DNA of 64,000 nt from Daphnia pulex (Eukaryota; Arthropoda; Branchiopoda; Diplostraca; Daphniidae): contig NC_060026.1 of assembly GCF_021134715.1 (NCBI RefSeq), forward strand, positions 4,340,001 to 4,404,000, read 5' to 3'. The notes beneath the pieces are model-generated. The model did not search any database, was not told the origin of the DNA, and saw nothing but the letters and a program-made list of their open reading frames with translations. Shown piece after piece: positions 59,871-64,000 of this stretch. The stretch's first letter is position 1. Every line of letters starts with the position of its first letter. A program made the translations under genes and the position numbers.

Positions 59871-62531
59871 TCCGTGTCGCACTCGAAGAGCCGAGAAGAT
59901 CGAGAGAATGCGGAACGCTTCCGTCGTGCGGAAGCCATCCGGCCGAAGCAGCCGGCGGATCAGGCTGCTGCTGCCATCATCATCGCTGCTGGCCGTCGTC
60001 TTGTTGGGAACCTTTCTTGGACTGTGCTGCGATGTGACGGTGCTGGCTGCTGCTGCTGCTGCTGGCGACGGTTACTCGATTCCGGCTGACGCCATCCGAA
60101 TCGAAGCGGAGGAGCTGACGGCCGCCCAGCTGACTCGACATCTGGCTGGATTGATCGGAAACGACAGCAGCGCCAACCGTTTGGACGGGCGCCCAGCCAT
60201 TGACGAGCGAGTCAATGGCAAGGACTCGGAAGACTTGGAGGAACGTGGTGAACTTGAAGAACAAGAAGAACGAGTCGGCAACCAGCGTGAAGCAGCAGTA
60301 GACGACGACGGCGACGACGGCCGTCATCATCTTCCCACGGCTCTGGCCCGGCTCAACGCTCTTCTATGGGCGGCCAAGGAGCGCAAGGAAAAACTCGAGT
60401 CAAATGCCGCCGTGTCTCGTCTACTCTCCATCAACCGCGGAGGATTCTTCCGTGGATGTAAGTCTCATTTCTTTTTCTTGATTTTGAAAAATTTCTTTGG
60501 TGTCTATCGTTTTGGATTCGCATAAAGTAGACCGTGGCTGAATAGTTTGACCATTTCCGCACGCAAAATAGTCGCCAATTATTTCGTAGGAAATTTATTT
60601 CGGCATTTGTTATTCAATTTTTGTTTTGATATCTCACGTCCTTAAATTCCTATTGTGGTAAAACGCCAACGCACAAGTAATAAAAAGGAAAAGAAATCAT
60701 TTGTCATCATCAAATTGCTTGACCGCGATCGAAAATTGAAACGGCCAAAGTGAAAGGCATCCGGTCTATAGTTGCGCAGAGTTTCAACTTTCACGTTCGC
60801 CCTTTTAGTTTATATTTCGACGTCGTCGTCGAGTATGGGCCACTTGTTTTTTATTTGGTAAAAATAATTATCTCTTTTTTTCCCTGGACCTGTTGATCCT
60901 ATGCATAAATTTAAAAATTGAGCCGTCATGACTTTGATTTTTTCTGGTTGTCATTGATCGTTGAAATTCTCGGATCTGGGCTGCGGCCGCACAGTGCCAA
61001 TTCTGATGTCATCATTCGTGACCTACTTATGAAACAAGAAATGGTAAAACGGTGTCGGCAGCACATATAATCACTGCTGCGGTCCGTAACAGACAGCGAG
61101 CAAACAAACAAAAATTTAGAACTAAAAAAAAACAACTAAAGTTTTCCACACAAGAAACGGCAATGGGAAATGCCAGCAGTCGAGAGTTGTTTGTATATTG
61201 TTGAGGTCGTTGAATTGTTTTCTTCAGTCACTCCGCCGTCGAATTATTAGAGATATAAAAACACATTTCCCTGGAAATCTCATTCCCAGACGTTGTGTTG
61301 TTGTTGCGCTCCAATTTCTTATTTCCATATCGCCGGAATTTCGATTACGTCCAATCATTGTGTGCGATCTCTCTCCTGTTACACTCGTATTCGTTTAAAA
61401 CTCTTTTTAATTTTGTTTTTCAATCTCCATATACGCCGGCGTTGCGGAGAGACAGGAACAGCGGAGCAACAGGGTTAAATTGGAAAGAAACAAAACAAAA
61501 CCAAAACCAAACAATTGACCGAATCAAACCGGTCCGCTTTTCTTTCCCCTTTAAGTGTTTCGAAAAAAATAATGCGAAGGTTTGGGCGTTGTCAATGACA
61601 GCACGCAATCGACTTCGAGATATTCGGTTGATAATATACAACCTATACGCACACACAGGAGAGAGATATGAGTACAAATAGAAATCGATCATTTACATAG
61701 ACGACTGTGTCTTCCAGGTATTATTCCCGTGCCCTGTTACAGAATAGATATTAGGCCTATACGAACAAGTCGCGTTATGCAAATCGCCATCATTGGGTAT
61801 ACGTGCGATGGATTAGATATTATGCAGCCATTAGGAAATAAGTCCTTGCCACTTGGCAAATTCCTAGAATGTTGACGTTTATATCTAATTCGCTTCTTTT
61901 TTTCTTTTGCTTGCCCCCATGGTGTGCAGTGCTGGTCGTGTGGGTGCCGGTCAGCTTCCTGTTGCCCACGCTCGCCCATCGTCCTCCGACTTACTACCGA
62001 GGTCGGGCCAGTCGCGAAAGGCACCATCCAGCATTGGAAAGGGACGACAACAACATCGACGTTCATGACGGGTCACCCGCCAGCAGCAGACCCGCCAAAT
62101 CCGCCGGCCGCTACAACCCTCAGTCGTCCGACTACAAGTTCGAGTCGCACTATGGGCCGCTGCTGTCGCGGCTGGAGGCTTACTTCACTCTCATGAAGAT
62201 CGACAACCTCGACTGCCGCTGGAAGCTCACCTGCTACGCCAGCCAGCAGCCGGATGCCTATCAGCCGCTGTCCAATTTGTTGCGGCGCCTTTTCGACCGG
62301 AGCAGCAAACCGGAAGCGGCCAAAGCCAAGCAAGACTATCATCCGGCGCTCAAGAGATTCTTCACCTACGTCTGGGCCGACAAGAAGGGCTCGCGCTTCA
62401 AATCGGCCCAGCAGTGCGACGCCGAGTACAAACTCTGCCCGGCTCCCGTCCACCGACTCATCCGGATGGACATGATCCGCTTCTGGCAGAAATTGTCGAA
62501 ACGCTTCGCCATTCAGCTGCAGGACGAGTGA
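59839..62531 (+). CDS. Secreted or membrane protein with four C-terminal cysteines
   Basis: Exons 59839-60457 and 61930-62531, phase-1 intron of 1,472 bp with GTAAGT...GTGCAG, 406 residues in one frame. An alternative ATG at 59908 (residue 24, A at -3) avoids overlap with small ORF 2 and fits re-initiation 37 bases after its stop. Features: basic n-region then LLAVVLLGTFLGLCC and Ala-rich end (signal peptide, about residues 42-72); acidic Glu/Asp stretch 120-160; helix; hydrophobic LLVVWVPVSFLLP (207-219) just after the splice; and a C-terminal domain from about 275 with C302, C308, C369 and C376 (DCRWKLTC, QQCDAEYKLC). The C-x5-C...C-x6-C layout resembles the arthropod DM4/12 family; that link is tentative. 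Exons are GC-rich relative to surroundings, supporting real coding. Confidence 0.75.
60458..61929 (+). other. Intron of the downstream protein gene
   Basis: The only long intron (1,472 bp) among the genes modelled here. No nested coding frame or additional LDPTGxY motif seen in it. It could hold regulatory DNA. Confidence 0.7.
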
Positions 62532-64000
62532 TGAGGACGGCGACCAGCAATTTGTTTTTTCCATCCCACCAGCCCATTCACCGCATCAACAGTTCAACAC
62601 ATATCCACGCCGCCTTAATTTTCTTTTCCCATCCATTTTCTCCCATTTCTATTCGTAACGCCTTCTTGAGATTACTTTTGATAATTTTATTTAGCGATTT
62701 AATGGCTTCTAAACGTGATAATACTAGGTGAGGACGATTTATTTTGGGCAGGAGAATTTTTTTTTTGTTTGGAAAGTAGTAGATATTTTTTTTAAAATTA
62801 TTATTATTTTTCTTAAGAAGTGGGAAAGATAGCGACATCTAGCGAATACGGATGTCGTCGTACATGTGAATAGAATCTATTTCCGGGAGTGGTCGAAAGC
62901 ATCCGCAAAGGATTGCTCCCTCCCAAAAATAATTATAAATCGAGCGAAAGAAATAAAGAGAAAAAGAAAAAAAGAAGGGGAAGAAAAATAGGAAAACGCT
63001 AAAAAATTAATAAAAAAAAATATTGATTCAAATAATAATTAAAAAAAAACACATTAAAAAAACGAAAAAAAAATCAAGCACAAAGACAGAGAGAAATTAT
63101 TATTTTTCTATTTATATTTAAATTTAAATGAAGATCAGGGTTAGTAATTTGACGATTGCGTCCATGCCAAGATTCCTAAAAAAAAAATGCATGTATAAAT
63201 TGTAGCGCTCTCATTTATTCACCAGCCGCATTTCTGACTGAAGCAGCATGGAGATTATATAACGTTGTACGAAAGAGACGACTAAAATAAAATAAAAAAC
63301 AGCCACAAGAGACGTATACCCATGTATCATGTAGCCCTGAAACCTGTTGGGTAACAGCAAAAACAAAAAATATATGCAAATCGACATCGCGATACACAAA
63401 TCTGACTCTGATGTTATTTCATTATTTTTCTTTAAATTCCAATGAATTGGTGCCAATTCCGGATGCCACCACCCCTTTTTAGAAAAATTCACGCTTGGAC
63501 AGACCCCCCAAAAAACAGATTGACGTTTATTCTCACGATTGGTAACCCCCGTCCCTCCAAAAAATAAAATAAAACTCGAATAAAAAGAAAGTCAAATCTA
63601 AATTCACGAAAGCCCTTGAATAAATGAAATCAGGCTGCTGTCGGAGAATTGAATGCGGAACTTATGCGCTTGTAAGGATCTGCACGAATGCGTGAAACGT
63701 GCTGGCGTTTTGTGAGACGGTGTCAAAGTCTATGCCGTTCGGATATTCGTCTGAAAAATTGTTTGGTTCATAGAGCTGAGAGCTGGGGTCATCATCCGAC
63801 GATCGTTGAGCGCCGCCGATCATTCGACTTCCATCAGAGAATTTTTTTTATCAAATAAAATTGGCTTGATTTATTCATACTAGATAAATTTCGGCGCTTC
63901 GAATAACAAATGATTAAATTACTATTAAATGAAAATGATTATAGAATAATTCAAATGCAATGAATTATGAATATGGAAGAGTTGAGTTCCTGGAATGGGC
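62532..64000 (+). other. 3' UTR and downstream flank
   Basis: AATAAA at 62952-62957 is a plausible poly(A) signal about 420 bases after the stop, in an A-rich stretch. Beyond it no gene is seen to the window end. Confidence 0.5.

Noticed and set aside
62073..62564. Minus-strand frame of 163 codons
   Set aside because: Antisense shadow of exon 2 of the four-cysteine protein, whose plus-strand frame has a matching splice acceptor and exon 1.

Overview
The window is eukaryotic nuclear DNA, most likely from an arthropod and plausibly a cladoceran crustacean such as Daphnia. The species is inferred: introns are mostly 60-90 bp with GT-AG borders, arthropod-type transposons are present, intergenic DNA is rich in microsatellites, and a tarsal-less/mille-pattes type small-peptide leader occurs near the right end. 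Layout: 1-14 kb has no gene I can support. 15.29-20.07 kb is a 12-exon minus-strand gene whose N-terminal part looks like TAF1A (RNA polymerase I SL1/TIF-IB subunit) and whose C-terminal half is a long extension ending in three related modules; all twelve exons join into one frame of 1,340 codons. 20.27-23.4 kb is transposon debris. 24.3-29.2 kb is a scrambled tandem array of a small gene encoding a RanBP2-type zinc finger plus an acidic/basic tail, with intact, chimeric and broken copies. 29.3-44.7 kb is a nest of mobile and duplicated DNA. It contains two near-identical 2.77-kb units, each holding a transposon-associated protein fragment and a broken THOC7 gene piece; a degenerate hAT transposase; a second transposase-like remnant; a CR1/L2-like reverse transcriptase fragment; and a further zinc-finger-family tail invaded by a phospholipid-phosphatase-like fragment between 41-bp direct repeats. 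A 269-bp-arm inverted repeat and a 1.75-kb element with terminal inverted repeats follow. 46.76-49.18 kb carries two small conserved minus-strand genes, a CENP-M homologue and a C3orf38 homologue. 49.2-59.3 kb is microsatellite-rich non-coding DNA. The most notable locus is at 59.3-62.5 kb. A leader with no upstream ATG for almost 480 bases holds two small ORFs that both end in Leu-Asp-Pro-Thr-Gly-Leu-Tyr-stop. This is the signature of the tarsal-less/polished rice/mille-pattes (tal/pri/mlpt) peptides, which in insects trigger proteasomal processing of Shavenbaby/Ovo. The second small ORF overlaps a two-exon ORF for a secreted or membrane protein with four C-terminal cysteines, so one transcript may carry both. 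The long non-coding flank upstream is a natural place for developmental enhancers of such a gene, but I cannot see enhancers directly.
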